Shown piece after piece: positions 48,720-59,878 of a stretch of 64,000 bases of DNA. The position numbers were made by a program, and so were the translations under genes. Within the stretch, counting starts at the first letter, position 1. Every line of letters begins with the position of its first letter. This stretch comes from Tridacna crocea. Its lineage: Eukaryota; Mollusca; Bivalvia; Cardiida; Cardiidae. The notes beneath the pieces were generated by a model. It was not told the DNA's origin, made no database searches, and saw only the letters and a list, made by a program, of their open reading frames with translations. The stretch lies in the NCBI GenBank assembly GCA_943736015.1, contig OX031057.1:52095001-52159000 (forward strand), in the 5' to 3' direction.

Positions 48720-49405
48720 TGAATGGATGAAATGCACCACACAAAATAAAGTCATATGCCGTGTTATTTTGGTCTTTTTTACCTCTTTTAAGGAATATAA
48801 AATAGGCTTAACTTTTGCCCTTGGGTATAATTAGTACATAAAGTCTAACCCTTATAACTATGTATTATTCTTTTCATATTTTCCTTTTTACCTCAATCTT
48901 TTACTAGAGAACAAAATTGTATTATACCTGTCCAATTAGGAAGTATTCGGAGGAAGCAAAGAAAATATGGCAAAAAGGTAGCAAACTTCATGGAAAAAGG
49001 GGGTTCTATTGACGTAAAAAGACAATGTTTTGATAACACTGAGTATCACTTCAGCTACACTAATTTCATGGTCTGCAAGTGCTTTCAATCAGTTGGTGTC
49101 CAAATTTTTTTCATGCAACAAAGAGTTAAACAGATAATGATGACGTCATTTTTCATTTCAGAATGACCAGCCTAAATTTTAAAAACTTTGTTTGCTCCAT
49201 TTATCACCATGGCTCCATTTTACTATGGTAGTTACAAACAAAATTTTGCAAGTTTTTACGTAACTCTAGAGAAAGTGCTTATATGCATTTTCCTTGTTAA
49301 AGTAAGTTCATTGAAGAAGTTTTACCCAGACAAAATGTGTTTGTGAAACACAAATGCTCCCATACAGGCAAACTTTTTTAGTGTTGATTTTTAATGTCAA
49401 TATGT
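48720..49405. other. No gene recognised
   Basis: AT-rich sequence with one degraded hairpin-MITE 3' flank near 49060-49130. No exon seen. Confidence 0.4.
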
Positions 49406-49408
49406 TGT

Positions 49409-49637
49409 TTAACACATTACCGCACAATCCCTACTTTTGACTCCCCTGAGAAAGAAGCCTTTTGAAAACACTGTAGGAAAAGGAGAAAATGCTGGTAACC
49501 AGCATTTTCTCCTTTTCCCACAGTGTTTTCTACCCTTCCCAGAACAAATTTCAAATTTTCAGTCACCTTTATTTTGTTGTCTGCAAATGCTTTATATTTG
49601 AACCAGTCTAGAATTTTGTCGTTTGGTAAAGAGTTAA
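49409..49637 (+). mobile_element. TTAA hairpin MITE, full length
   Basis: TTAA at 49409-49412 and 49634-49637. Very close to the copy at 3066-3294. Confidence 0.88.
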
Positions 49638-50330
49638 AGAACTATTTCTGACCTCCCTGTCCCTTAGAAAAAAGAACATTTTAGAATTTGTGAGTACATC
49701 AGACAGCATGATTATATTTAACCAGTTACCACATGCTTGGCCATACCATGTAGTTTAGAGCAAGGCTCTTAAAGTCATCTGCTTCAATCACAGGAATTCA
49801 ACAAAGTTAGTTTATGGTTAGGCTTAACATACATTTGTGAGCAGTATAAATTTCAATAATAAAATTAAAACACATTCGGCAGCGAAAGTGGTCTTAAAAT
49901 TGTGCCAGCTTATGTTTTTGACGATTGTGCATGACAGATTCAAATAACCCAATAGTTTGGACTACTTGTCCCTATGTTATCAGGTAAGCAAAAAAACAAT
50001 GTTTTGGACAAGTGCCATACACATTTTTAGAAAATTATCTTAATATAGACAGTATTGGGATTTCTGACAAAGTACTTTTGTGAAAGGAATTGTAAAAATG
50101 GCCAATGTGTTAGTAACTGGTAGAATTACTGTCAAAACCAGCACATTCTCTTTTGTTAACTTGCGATTTCCAGATGACTGCTGCTTGGATAATTCTAAAA
50201 GAAAACTATATCTACCAATACTTTCATCTTTTTTTTGTAAAACTGCATTATTATGATTAAATTGTAGTAAAGAACTTTCTCAAGAATTTATATGACATAT
50301 AAACAAGAAGATGAAGTAGGAATAACTTAC

Positions 50331-50428
50331 AATGGTTTCATTACATTCGTTATGGAAGTTTTGTAGACCATGGGTAGATTCAATTTCACCTCTCTTCCCT
50401 TCAACCATCTCTCTAAGATTGTATCCAG
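50331..50428 (-). pseudogene. beta-spectrin pseudo-exon (repeat 6 region)
   Basis: Flanked by CTACAG and GTAAGT. After a frameshift near the start, one frame reads MVEGKRGEIESTHGLQNFHN followed by ECNETI, matching the helix that ends '...NYHLECNETKSWI' in beta-spectrins. The next expected exon (SWI...) was not found at lower coordinates. Confidence 0.75.
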
Positions 50429-50692
50429 CTGTAGTTTCAAAGTAAACATATAACAGGTTTAGATAGTTGAAGACTGTGCTTGCTTTTGGAAATAGGTATT
50501 AATTATACAAAGGGTGAAGAGTAGCTTTGTCTTTATTTCCTCTGCATGAATTTTTAACACATTGTGAAAAAGAGGTAATTGCTCAGAAAATTACAAATTC
50601 CATTGTCAATATTTTCTCTTCGAATATTTTGCACCCATTTCAAATTTCTACAAATAATCTTCCAAAAGCAATTGATCATGCGAATGAGTTTA

Positions 50693-50920
50693 ACTCTTTT
50701 TCCAAACGACAAAATTTTAGATGGTCCAAAATGAAAGCACTTGCAGACAACAAAATAAATGTTACCCAAAAATTGAAATTCATTTTTAGCAGGGTAGAAA
50801 ACATTGTGGGAAAGGAGAAAATACTGGTTACCAGAATTTTTTCCTTAAATTCCCGCAATGTTTTCAAAAGGCTTCTTTCTCAGGATTGTTAAAAGTTGGG
50901 ATTGTGTGGCACTGGGTTAA
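50693..50920 (-). mobile_element. TTAA hairpin MITE
   Basis: TTAA at about 50690-50693 and 50917-50920. It lies in the intron after the 51428-51612 pseudo-exon. Confidence 0.82.
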
Positions 50921-50996
50921 ACCCTGTAAGTAGATACTTTTGCATGACTGTATACAGGCATTTTTTTCAATTTTCTTTTGATTTTACACAAGATGA

Positions 50997-51162
50997 CAAA
51001 GCTCTGGTTAGAGGGGGTGATTTTGATTTCAAAATTGAAAATATAAATCAACCCCCACTAAACTTAATGTTATGGGTACTCATTAGAACTCTCTCATCTC
51101 ATGGGTTTTGGAAAGAAATAAAGGATTTAGAATACCATTGCTCCTTCTTATCTGGGGCTATG
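50997..51162 (+). mobile_element. Second hairpin MITE family, half palindrome
   Basis: Matches the 2522 and 59951 copies ('ttatgggtactcattagaact'), but the right palindrome arm is deleted. The ends CAAAGCTCTGG / CTGGGGCTATGG are eroded. Confidence 0.6.
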
Positions 51163-51190
51163 GATTAAACAGATTTCTTTTTTAAATTAA

Positions 51191-51419
51191 TTAACCCTTT
51201 CCTAAACAATCCCTGGTTTTTACGGGTCTGGAATAGTAGCCTTTTGAAAACATTGTGGGAAAAGGAGAAAATGCTGGTAACCAGCATTTTCTCCTTTTCC
51301 CACAATGTTTTCTACCCTATCATAGACAGAAATAATCTTTTCTGAGAGAGTTGAATTGTCATCTGCAAATGCTTTCAATCAAGTCTAGTCTAAAAGTTTG
51401 TCGTCTGGGAGAGGGTTAA
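51191..51419 (+). mobile_element. TTAA hairpin MITE with perfect palindrome
   Basis: TTAA at 51191-51194 and 51416-51419. The 67-bp core 51246-51312 is a perfect inverted repeat: 33-bp arms, GAAAACATTGTGGGAAAAGG outermost, one central base. Confidence 0.92.
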
Positions 51420-51427
51420 GCACATAC

Positions 51428-51612
51428 TTGTCACTGGATAACTTCAGCAGCATTTGGATGTTCCACTTGTAGAAGTTGTCGTGCAAGTTGGTTGACTACA
51501 CCAACCTTGGACGCATTGGCATTCATCTCACATTCAAAGCTTCAAAATGGTGCTTCATGATGGTAAGCTCTTCAATGTCGTCAGTTACAATTATAGTAGT
51601 TAGGAGTTTATC
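51428..51612 (-). pseudogene. beta-spectrin pseudo-exon (repeat 5/6)
   Basis: AG before 51612 and GTATGT after 51428. First frame: TDDIEELTIMKHHFEAL. After a one-base shift: MNANASKVGVVNQLARQLLQ then VEHPNAAEVIQ, followed by an in-frame TGA. Near-identical wording to protostome beta-spectrin (MNANASRVAVVNQLARQLL). Confidence 0.88.
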
Positions 51613-51736
51613 CTAGAATAGTCAAGAAAGACTTTTACTTTTGACAATGTGAGTTGGATATGTGATGGTATTTCACTATCCTATAAATAGTTTCTCTAGA
51701 TTAAAAATCAATAACATGTACTTTCACATATGGTAT

Positions 51737-51965
51737 TTAATCCTATACCAAAAAATCCCTGGTTTTTACAACCCTGAGATAGAAAGCTTCTGAAAACATT
51801 GTGGGAAAAGGAGAAAATGCTGGTAAGCAGTATTTTCTCCTTTTCTCATGATGTTTTCTGCCCTGCTGGAAACAAATGTCTATTTTTGAGTTGCATTTAT
51901 TTTGTCGTCTGCAAGTGCTTTCAATTTGGACCAGTCTAAGATTTTGTTGTTTGGTAAAGGGTTAA
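51737..51965 (+). mobile_element. TTAA hairpin MITE
   Basis: TTAA at 51737-51740 and 51962-51965. Confidence 0.85.
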
Positions 51966-52186
51966 CTCATTACCAAACAACAATATCTTAGGCTTGTCCA
52001 AATCAAAAACATTTGCAGACAGAATAAAATTAACTGAAAATTTGAAATTTGTTTTTGAATGGTAGAAAACATTGTGGGAAAAGGAGAAAACGCTGGTTAC
52101 CCGCATTTTCTCCTTTTCCCACAATGTTTTCTAAATGCTTCTTTCTCAGGGTCATCAAAAGTAGGGATTGTGCAGTAATGGGTTAA
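51962..52186 (-). mobile_element. TTAA hairpin MITE, head-to-head with neighbour
   Basis: TTAA at 51962-51965, shared with the plus-orientation copy, and 52183-52186. Confidence 0.85.
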
Positions 52187-52440
52187 GATCATTGTTTTTA
52201 ACTTTTCTAACACAATTTTTCTTTCACTGTAATGGTTGTACCAGTATACGACTTGTGAGTTCCAATTCTTGGGTTTAATTTTTCTTATAATTGCATGTGA
52301 TGTGTAAGCTCACTTATTTCATAACTTCATTTTTTCTGTTATTGATTGGCTGTTAATAATGTGTAAACTCTCTTATTTGTACTTTCAACTTTTTCAATCA
52401 TCTTAAAACAGAAAAACATGATCTGTAAGCTCACATTTTT

Positions 52441-52910
52441 CAACAAGAGGTTCGCAAAGCGGCGCATATACGCCCGAAGGGGCTTGTCAGTGAAATGAGT
52501 AGTTATTCTCCATGATATGTGAAAAATATTAAAATTAACAAAGGGCAGTAACTCAAAAAATAAAGGTGGCAGAGTTATGATTCATATGCACTACACTTCT
52601 CCATAATGGGTTCTTTCACTGTATGTAGTTTCAAGTTGATACCTTTTACAGTATGGAAGTTATGGCCTGAACAAAATTCAAAGTGAAAAGTTGGTTATTT
52701 CAGAACTCAAGAGCAGGTAATTTTAGAACGCAAACAGCCATCCAAATTCTAAGAGTCAGGTGCACAATTAGACATCATGGAGATTCATTGTGGCAAGTTT
52801 CAAATAATTCCGACGGAAACTGTAGTAGGAGGTGCGCACACAAGAAATTGCTAACGGACTGAGGGACAGACGACCGGAGGTATAACATAATAGTTACGAC
52901 CCTTCAGGCA
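52441..52910 (+). repeat. Dispersed repeat with 'caacaagaggttcgcaaagcggcg' head
   Basis: The head resembles those at 10562 and 37065. The body has 'agggcagtaactc', 'ttatggcctgaacaaa' and 'caagtttcaaataattcc'. The tail has 'gacggactgagggacagacgaccgg'. Confidence 0.55.
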
Positions 52911-52984
52911 TATAAAAATGCTTTTTTTTTTTCAATTTCACAGCTATGTGCATGTTAAACTCACAGTATTTGTGTATGTTTTCA

Positions 52985-53178
52985 ACTCTACAACAATACA
53001 TGTCTTTACCAAGTGTCCATATTTTGATCTCGTTTCAAATGAAAGCTTTGGATGACAACATATGAAATGCTGCTCCAACGTTTGAATCTGTCTTTCAAAT
53101 AAATAGAAAATAGTGGAAATAGAAAATACCGGTTACCAGCATTGTCTTCTTTCCCTAAATCTTTCCAAAAGCCTTCTA
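52985..53178 (-). mobile_element. TTAA hairpin MITE, broken by TA-flanked element
   Basis: Diverged copy; hairpin arms around 53110-53165. The TA element starts at its right end ('aaaagccttcta'). Confidence 0.6.
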
Positions 53179-54188
53179 GAGCAACGGCGGGTATTATCGA
53201 CACTTTAAGAGATCGGAAAGTGTGGTGTCGATAACAGCCGCTTTAAATACAAACTGAAATTATCAGTGGTTTATTTTGCGGATACCCTACTGATCTACAC
53301 GTATAATATAATGGTGTAAAGTTGCGTATTGTAGCAAACAACCCTAACATTACATAAGGGTATGTCGGGTGATATCGACAGGCTTCGTCAATTATCGACA
53401 CTGTATTTAATTTTCAAGAATTTAACATCAAAAAACTCTTTTAACTCACCATTATGTATTTTATTCAGCACTCGTCGCTGAATTAGATCTAATGTAAAGT
53501 AATTAAAGCAAAACTTGACACGTAACATAGGTACAACCGTAAAAGAAGGCCGAACAGGTACACATTGGTAATATCATGGACTAAGATGTCTGAACATTGC
53601 ACCACTGCGCACCATTCCTATGGCCTATGACATGTTATTTGACGAGTATTGACCTCGTTTTGGAGTTTTGGAGCCAACATTTGTCTGGACATTGCTGTAA
53701 CCCGAAAGATAAAAAGGAATTGTGGTTACATAAAACATATTACTTCTTATTTCTTTTATTCATGTCTTAATCTGTCGATAATTGCCGATCACACAAATTA
53801 GCATCGCCAGTCATCGACACATGAATAAGCTGCTTTATGGTGAGCAAAACACACTCAATTTTGTGATGCAAACACTGTTTTATATCTGATACTCGTATTT
53901 AAGTTTGAATTCAAGCAATCGAGCACGTTTCAGTACGCCCTTCACGCTGACAAAAACCATCACCCTCCTTATCGTGGACGTTAACGTTGGGAAATTTTAT
54001 TACTGTAAAATTTTACTGATTCTTTGGGACTTACAGAGTACTGTTTACTTCCGGCACTGTGATTAGATAAAATATTGATGTCATATTTTACATCAAGAAA
54101 ATGAAATTTGTTCATCTTTCATGGAATTAAAGGACACAATAAAGAATTGACGATAACTGCCGACGGTCGACAATACCCGACGTTGCTC
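53179..54188. mobile_element. 1.0-kb TA-flanked non-autonomous element
   Basis: Left end TA|GAGCAACGGCGGGTATTATC and right end, as reverse complement, TA|GAGCAACGTCGGGTATTGTC: terminal inverted repeats of about 22 bp with two differences. TA at 53177-53178 and 54189-54190 fits Tc1/mariner-like insertion. The interior repeats a TATCGACA-like motif about seven times in both orientations, mostly near the ends. No transposase frame. Confidence 0.82.
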
Positions 54189-54246
54189 TACCTCAATGTA
54201 GCATATACACAAGATTGATCATTCGTAACTGGTTACACAAAATTAC

Positions 54247-54404
54247 CTTCTCGTCGATGCAACACAATGTCAGCTTCATTGACGAGTTCGTACTAGGACA
54301 ATTCATCCAATAATCTTTGTTTTCTAATCTTAGCAAGTTCCAGTACTTCTTGGTATTGTCTGTCGATGCTACCCAATGTACACTGTACAGACTTGGACTC
54401 TATC
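54247..54404 (-). pseudogene. beta-spectrin pseudo-exon (repeat 5)
   Basis: CAG before 54404 and GTAATT after 54247. Reads SIDRQYQEVLELAKIRKQRL then LDELS, an in-frame TAG, then YELVNEADIVL. The last codons (IDEK) need a frame change. Corresponds to '...LTELAKLRKQRLLDALSLYKLMSEAD' of beta-spectrin. Isolated between two transposons. Confidence 0.88.
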
Positions 54405-54563
54405 CTGTAATAGAACATAAACTGATGAAATAAAGGAATAACTTGTTCTTTTCCATGAACAATCAAAAATTATCAATTGAATATCATCAGTAATATTTTC
54501 ATGACTGGCAAAGTGCCACAAGTGAAAACATTACCAATGATTCTCACACCATGACATAAATTC

Positions 54564-55948
54564 TAGGGATGGCAACAGTTAACCGGTTAACCTATCGAAT
54601 GACGATTATTCAGTTTGAAAACTGGAAACCGGTTAACCAGAAACAAATTTATATATTATCAAAAGTTTACCGAAATAATCATTATAATTAAAAAAAAAAA
54701 TACAAAGTTAACTTTACCGGTTCGGACAACCAAAACTGTATCATATGCACATCCATGTCACCAAGATGTGGCGAAGGTGTGATACACAGTTTGAAATGTC
54801 TGTGCAATATGTTAAATATTGTTAAATCGCTAATTAGTTCCCAGTCTCTGATAATAAACAATGAAACGTGTCCTTTTTGGATCAAAGGCATTGGCATATA
54901 GTAATTGATTTGCTTGGATTATTTCATTAAGTACCCGCCCCCAATCAAATATATGCATGGTTTGATCAATCAGCCTAAGAGAGATTGAAATTTATAAGTC
55001 AATCAATCTGTGTTCAAGCAGGCACAGCGGTTTCACTTTGTTCACTATCACTTCGATAAGTATCTTCGAAAATCATGTTATAGTGCAGAGGCTTTGAATT
55101 TGGGAGTCTAAAATTTAAACCTGTTGTTTGGGTAATGGCTAACTCCCGATCACTTAGCGATGGCCGCTTCGTTTGACAATCAATGACCATACCATCATCT
55201 GTATGATTCAGTTTGTAGATTCTGTGAAGTTGTAAATAGCAGTGTTCCCACTAGTTTTTTTTCTTTTGATGCAGCATTAAAGTCTGCTATTAATATATCT
55301 ATTGAAATTTACTATTAAAATCATTAAAAAGCTGAAAAGATGATCTGAAGTGACTCTGATCTGACAATGTCGAAAGGAACAATCTGTTCTGTCATGGGTT
55401 TCCGCGTTTTTTGCATCGAGCATTTTTTCATGTGTTTAAATTTATCGATAGGCCTGATTTCTGCCTGATTTGACAATAATTCATCAGAAAGGATAGCAAG
55501 TAACTTCAAATCCTGGTATTTTACAAAAGTAAGCAGATAATGGTTTGGTGTTTTTCTTTTTGTTCTTTCTAACTTGAGGTCACGTGAAATTAAACTTTTT
55601 TACGTGAATTTCAGTTCTCTTTGGGTGATTTACAAAACAATTTGCGTATGGAAACACTGAAATGGCTTGATAATTTCCTCTATAGAAAACATTGTGGAAA
55701 ATTGATTTTATTGCCGAGAGAGAGAGAGGGAGAGAGATCATCTATAGATTGGCCGTCTTTTGCCCCAAAGTACGGAAATAGTAAACATCATGGGAATGCA
55801 TTTCTCACGCACCGGCTGTCAATGTTGACATATCAAGCAGGTACCCTCATCTAAAATGTTTCTACATGGTTGTTCAGTTAAGCGGTTAACCGATCAAAAG
55901 ATTGAACGGTTTACCAGTTCGCAAATTTACTAACCATTGCCATCCCTA
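54564..55948. mobile_element. hAT-type non-autonomous element, 1385 bp
   Basis: Starts TAGGGATGGCAA and ends TTGCCATCCCTA, typical of hAT terminal repeats. A perfect 8-bp target duplication ATAAATTC flanks it (54556-54563; 55949-55956). The subterminal regions are rich in GGTTAACCGG-like palindromes (54580-54640; 55875-55920). Frames of 69 and 61 codons inside show no BED finger or hAT dimerisation motif, so it is probably non-autonomous. Confidence 0.93.
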
Positions 55949-55956
55949 ATAAATTC

Positions 55957-56510
55957 TGATCTTTAAACAAAAAACCTCCCCAGATATTCTGTTTATTTCA
56001 TGTTTCCAAGCCCCTGTTAAATTAGGACCAAAATCCAGTAGAGCTGTTTTGGTTGCCCCATGGCATGCCCCTCACATAACAGTGAATTGCAATATATTAC
56101 ACAAAGCATGGGAACCAATTGCATGTACTTCGTATTTTCCTCTGGTTGAATGGCACATGTTTTTTACATAGGTAACTTATACATGGCACTACTGTTTCCC
56201 CCTTTAATTGAATATTTAGAAAATAGGAGATCAGTAGTTTTCATTGGTCTTAATCATGAAATACAAGCCATAATCCAGCCACTTTTTGACAAGCTACTGA
56301 AGAGCATAAATAAAACTCAATTTCCATTCACTCTTTGTAACAAACAACTGATCGCTACATTTCCCTCTATCCTTTCAAAATCTGGGCTACTCTAAGGTCA
56401 AATATACTCTTGTTTGAAAATGTATCAAAAATTATTCCTTTCCGCTTACATTTATATTGGATAAACACCTACTTAATGAAGATGACACATGGTGTACATT
56501 GAGGGCTCAC
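55957..56510. other. Spectrin intron, no exon recognised
   Basis: Dispersed-repeat style sequence. The 81-codon plus-strand frame at 56150-56395 shows no motif I can identify. Confidence 0.45.
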
Positions 56511-56709
56511 CTGCTCTCCCAAGTTAGCAGCCTGTTCATGCAAGGCTTCTATCACTGTCTGGTAGTTCTTTAGCTCATCTGTCACATCCTTGGTTTTTTT
56601 TTTCAACAAGGACTGATTATTGGCTTTGTCATGACCCACATCATCACTAGAGACCATGTGCAATGTATTATGCATCCATGCATCTTTGTCGTCAGCGTCA
56701 GCAAAAAAA
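56511..56709 (-). pseudogene. beta-spectrin exon, open frame (repeat 4/5)
   Basis: CAG before 56709 and GTGAGC after 56511. Fully open: FFADADDKDAW, HMVSSDDVGHDKANNQSLL, KDVTDELKNYQTVIEALHEQ. It matches the beta-spectrin 'DADD-DAWMLDTLRIVSSEDVG...SLLKKHKDV' block. One extra residue sits in a lysine run (an A9 homopolymer). The best preserved spectrin segment in this window, with 58577-58777. Confidence 0.88.
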
Positions 56710-56775
56710 CTGAAAGATGAAGGAGAACATAGTTGATTGGGATATACTTGTAATACATTTAGATTTCATGCTTAG

Positions 56776-56984
56776 GGTAATCTAAGCCTATCCATTTACA
56801 ACACAATCTGTGTTTTATCAAGCCTGAGGCAGAAGTCATTTGAAAACATTGTAACATGCACTTTTTCCTTTTCCCAAAATGTTTTCTACCCCATCAAAGA
56901 AAGAGATCATCACTTGAGCTAAATTTGTTGCCTGCAAATCCTTTCAATTTGGTCGAGTAAAAAATTTTGTTGTTTGGTCAAGAC
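56776..56984 (+). mobile_element. TTAA hairpin MITE, left arm reduced
   Basis: Recognisable ends (ttacaacacaatc; tgtttggtcaag). Most of the left hairpin arm is deleted. Confidence 0.65.
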
Positions 56985-57081
56985 CTCTCAGGAACTTAGA
57001 TTGTACTAAATATATTGTCAAGATGAGTCTCGACAAGTCAAGACAAGACATGGTAACGTAAATACTTCTACATGGTGTGAA

Positions 57082-57608
57082 TTAACCCTTTCCCAAACTA
57101 TCCCTGGTTTTTATGGGTCTAGAATAGAAGCCTTTTGAAAACATTGTGGGAAAAGAAGAAAATGCTGGTAACCAGCATATTCTCCTTTACCCATAATGTT
57201 TTCTACCCTGTCATAGACAGAAATCATCTTTTCAGCAAGAGTTAAATTGTCGTCTGCAAATGCTTTCAGTTTGGTCTAGTCCAAAATTTGCCTGCAATTT
57301 GCTGTTAACCAGCATTTTCTCCTTTTCCCACAATGTTTTCTACCCTATCATAGACAGAAATCATCTTTTCAGCAAGAGTTGAATTGTGGTCTGCAAATGC
57401 TTTCAATTTGGTCTAGTCCAAAAATTTGTCGTTTGGGAAAGGGTTAAATTTGCGTGCAATTTGCTGGTAACAAGCATTTTCTCCTTTTCCCACAATGTTT
57501 TCTATCCTGTCATAGACAGAAATCATCTTTTCAGCAAGAGTTGAATTGTCATCTGCAAATGCTTTCAATTTGGTCTAGTCCAAAAGTTTTAGTCTGGGAA
57601 AGGGTTAA
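57082..57608 (+). mobile_element. TTAA hairpin MITE with two extra 3' halves
   Basis: A full copy starts at TTAA 57082-57085. After 57270 the segment from the hairpin centre to the 3' end is repeated twice more (about 57300-57450 and 57465-57608), each preceded by 'gcaatttgctg-taac'. The last ends at TTAA 57605-57608. Confidence 0.82.
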
Positions 57609-57639
57609 ATTTCCCTGCAATTTGACCTAATAGTTTATT

Positions 57640-57875
57640 ACTTTTGGCAGCTAGTGGATCTTTAATCTTGAATCTTTCAACGACCCTGAGAAAAATAGCC
57701 TTTGAAAACATTGTAGGAAAAGGAGAAAATGCTGGTAACCAGCATTTTCTCCTTGTCCTACAATGTTTTCTTCCCTTTCCAAATCAAATATCAGTTTTTA
57801 ATTCACATTTATTTTGTCGTCTGCAAATACTTTCAATTTGAACAAGTCCAAAATTTTGCAGTTTGGTAGAGTTAA
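57640..57875 (+). mobile_element. TTAA hairpin MITE
   Basis: Right TTAA at 57872-57875; left end eroded. Hairpin nearly perfect. Confidence 0.8.
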
Positions 57876-58032
57876 TCATGAATCCATGTATCCATCACCA
57901 GTGACTGTAAAAACTAGAAAACCAACAAAGTAGATTTTATCACTTTTTACCTGTCAACATTGCATTTTACCTACTGCATTCATTTACAACTTTTATAACT
58001 TGATTTTGTGGATGATTACTGATTACCCATAC

Positions 58033-58234
58033 CTCATAGAAGTCCACAGCTTCATTTGAGACATTTTTTTCTGATGGCTTCAAGATCTATGAGGCTTTCC
58101 CACTGCTAGTTGATCTCGTTAATGCGCTCTTGGATCTTGTCCGCGCCGAAATAGCAAGCCAAAATGAGATCATTACTAACTTGTAATACAGACTGTGGAC
58201 GGGTGTGTCTGGCTGTCATCTCATCCTCCATATT
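58033..58234 (-). pseudogene. beta-spectrin pseudo-exon (repeat 3/4)
   Basis: ACAG before 58234 and GTATGG after 58033. Reads EDEMTARHTR, then FGADKIQERINEIN, an in-frame TAG, QWESLIDLEAIRKK. A one-base shift then gives LNEAVDFYE. Corresponds to '...GHFGADRIKDRLKEILNKWDHLLDL...' of beta-spectrin. Confidence 0.88.
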
Positions 58235-58576
58235 CTGTAAATCAATACCATATTATAATGAAGGTTTGATTTGACTAACACTGCCAGTTTATGCCAGTTA
58301 CTGCCTGCTTGAATCCATCTTAGGGTTATATAAGGTTACATGCTAACATCTTTACCATAGCCACAGAGGACCATGAGATCATTAAGTTCTGTTAACGTAA
58401 AACATAAGGAACTTTGTTTGGTATAACCCAAAACCTATGTATTCAAACCCCATAGGTTACAGGTTATCAGTCATATATAATATGGAAAATAGCATAAACC
58501 ACGATAAACATATGTAGCCATGATAACCAACCTTTTGTTTGTTAAGTAAGAGATGAATGCTACTAGGGTCACTAAC

Positions 58577-58777
58577 CCAAATCTGGAGCAGACATGAGCC
58601 ATTTTTTCTCTTTAATCCATCCTTCTTCATCAGCCATGTCCCAGTAGAACTGCCAGAGTCTGCAGTACTCAAGGAGCCAATTTTTTCTTTTCTCTGCCAA
58701 TCTCTTGAGTTCTTCATACACATTCTCCAGTGTATTGATGGGATCTTTGAAGATCTCTGGGTCGCTTGGTCTGTAGC
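58577..58777 (-). pseudogene. beta-spectrin exon, open frame (repeat 2/3)
   Basis: CTCTAG before 58777 and GTTAGT after 58577. 67 codons, open, phase 1 at both ends. Reads YRPSDPEIFKDP, YEELKRLAEKRKNWL, LWQFYWDMADEEGWIKEKKW. Matches the beta-spectrin repeat with the LWQFYWD-AEE-WIKEKE signature. The expected adjoining exon between this and 59108 is missing. Confidence 0.9.
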
Positions 58778-58950
58778 CTAGAGTAAATCAAAACCATTCA
58801 AATGTAAAATTCTTTCTTCAAGTATGGTATTACGTAATTTAAATCACAACTGATCTTTATGTCCAAACTCATTCTGTATCTTCTAAAATAAAGAAACCTA
58901 GAACTAAAAGATTCAAAAAAGCTGACATTGTGATAGAACGTTCTATCATT

Positions 58951-59020
58951 TAACCCTTTACCACACTATGACAACTTTTAACACACATGAAAGAGAAAGC
59001 TTTTGAAAGTGCCCCTGGGA
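58951..59020 (+). mobile_element. TTAA hairpin MITE, 5' fragment
   Basis: TTAACCCTTTACCACAC start, then breaks off before the hairpin. It sits where a spectrin exon would be expected. Confidence 0.6.
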
Positions 59021-59107
59021 ACAGTCTGTCTAGAATTGGGACATTTGCGAGTCAAACATACTTTATACAAGACAAAGAGTTTAAATTAAAGTTTTTGTCC
59101 TTCTAAC

Positions 59108-59247
59108 CTTAATTTCTTCAATCCAGTCAAGTATATAGAGCATTTCTTGGAAGATCTGTTGTAGTTGTAGGGAGAGTTCCATACACATTCTTCTAGTCTG
59201 TAACAGTTCCAATAAGTAGTTCCAGAGATGTATGACATTGTCTTTCC
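59108..59247 (-). pseudogene. beta-spectrin pseudo-exon (repeat 2)
   Basis: TATAG before 59247 and GTTAGA after 59108. KDNVIHLW, then a one-base insertion, then YLLELLQTRRMCMELSLQLQ and QIFQEMLYILDWIEEIK. Very close to the beta-spectrin 'DNVMRLW-YLLELLRARR...LQLQQ-FQEMLYILD' block. Confidence 0.9.
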
Positions 59248-59579
59248 TATACAAACAGATAAAGAGAGAAAATTTGTTAGAACATTTGTTCAGTGTTCTT
59301 TCCTGTAAGGCAACTCCAGATATTTTATCAGGCAGGTTTGTGAACAGTGTAGATCAAAGATGTTGTCTCTTATTTTGTAAATCATACAAGGGCAATGCTT
59401 TACTTCTCTCTGCAAACAAAAAAATCTATTTATCTAAATGCATATTCTCTGCTAACAAAAAATCTATTTACATCTAAATGCATAAAGAACCAATATATAG
59501 AGAATTCTTGAATAGACAACTGCATACATCAAACAAGAAAATCATAAGTGCCAGGAATTGTTTGGTGCAGAATTAATTT

Positions 59580-59878
59580 AGTTCAAACATATTTATTTTA
59601 CATCGATTGAGAAACAAGTTCTTAGAACTTGTACTAATCTCTCTCGATTCTGCTTCCTGGGAAACATATTTATTTTACATCAATTGAGTCTAATGAGACA
59701 CAAGTTCTTAGAACTTGTACTAATCTCTCTCGATTCTGCTTCCTGGGGACTGCACCAGTACTTGCGCCGAATGTGTGGGCCTATGAAAAATCCCAAAGTT
59801 GATACCTGCTCCCGGGTTTTGAACTCAGGACCTTTAGGTTATGAGGCAGACGCTCTATCCATGACCACAGACACCACA
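59580..59878 (-). mobile_element. tRNA-derived SINE with perfect 12-bp target duplication
   Basis: CAGAATTAATTT flanks both ends (59568-59579; 59879-59890). On the minus strand the head contains TGGTCATGGATAGAGCGTCT (A-box-like) and GAGTTCAAAACCC (B-box-like). Its 3' part carries a direct duplication of about 90 bp ('aaacatatttattttacat...cgattctgcttcctggg' twice). The 67-codon plus-strand frame at 59684 lies within it and is not a gene. Confidence 0.92.
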
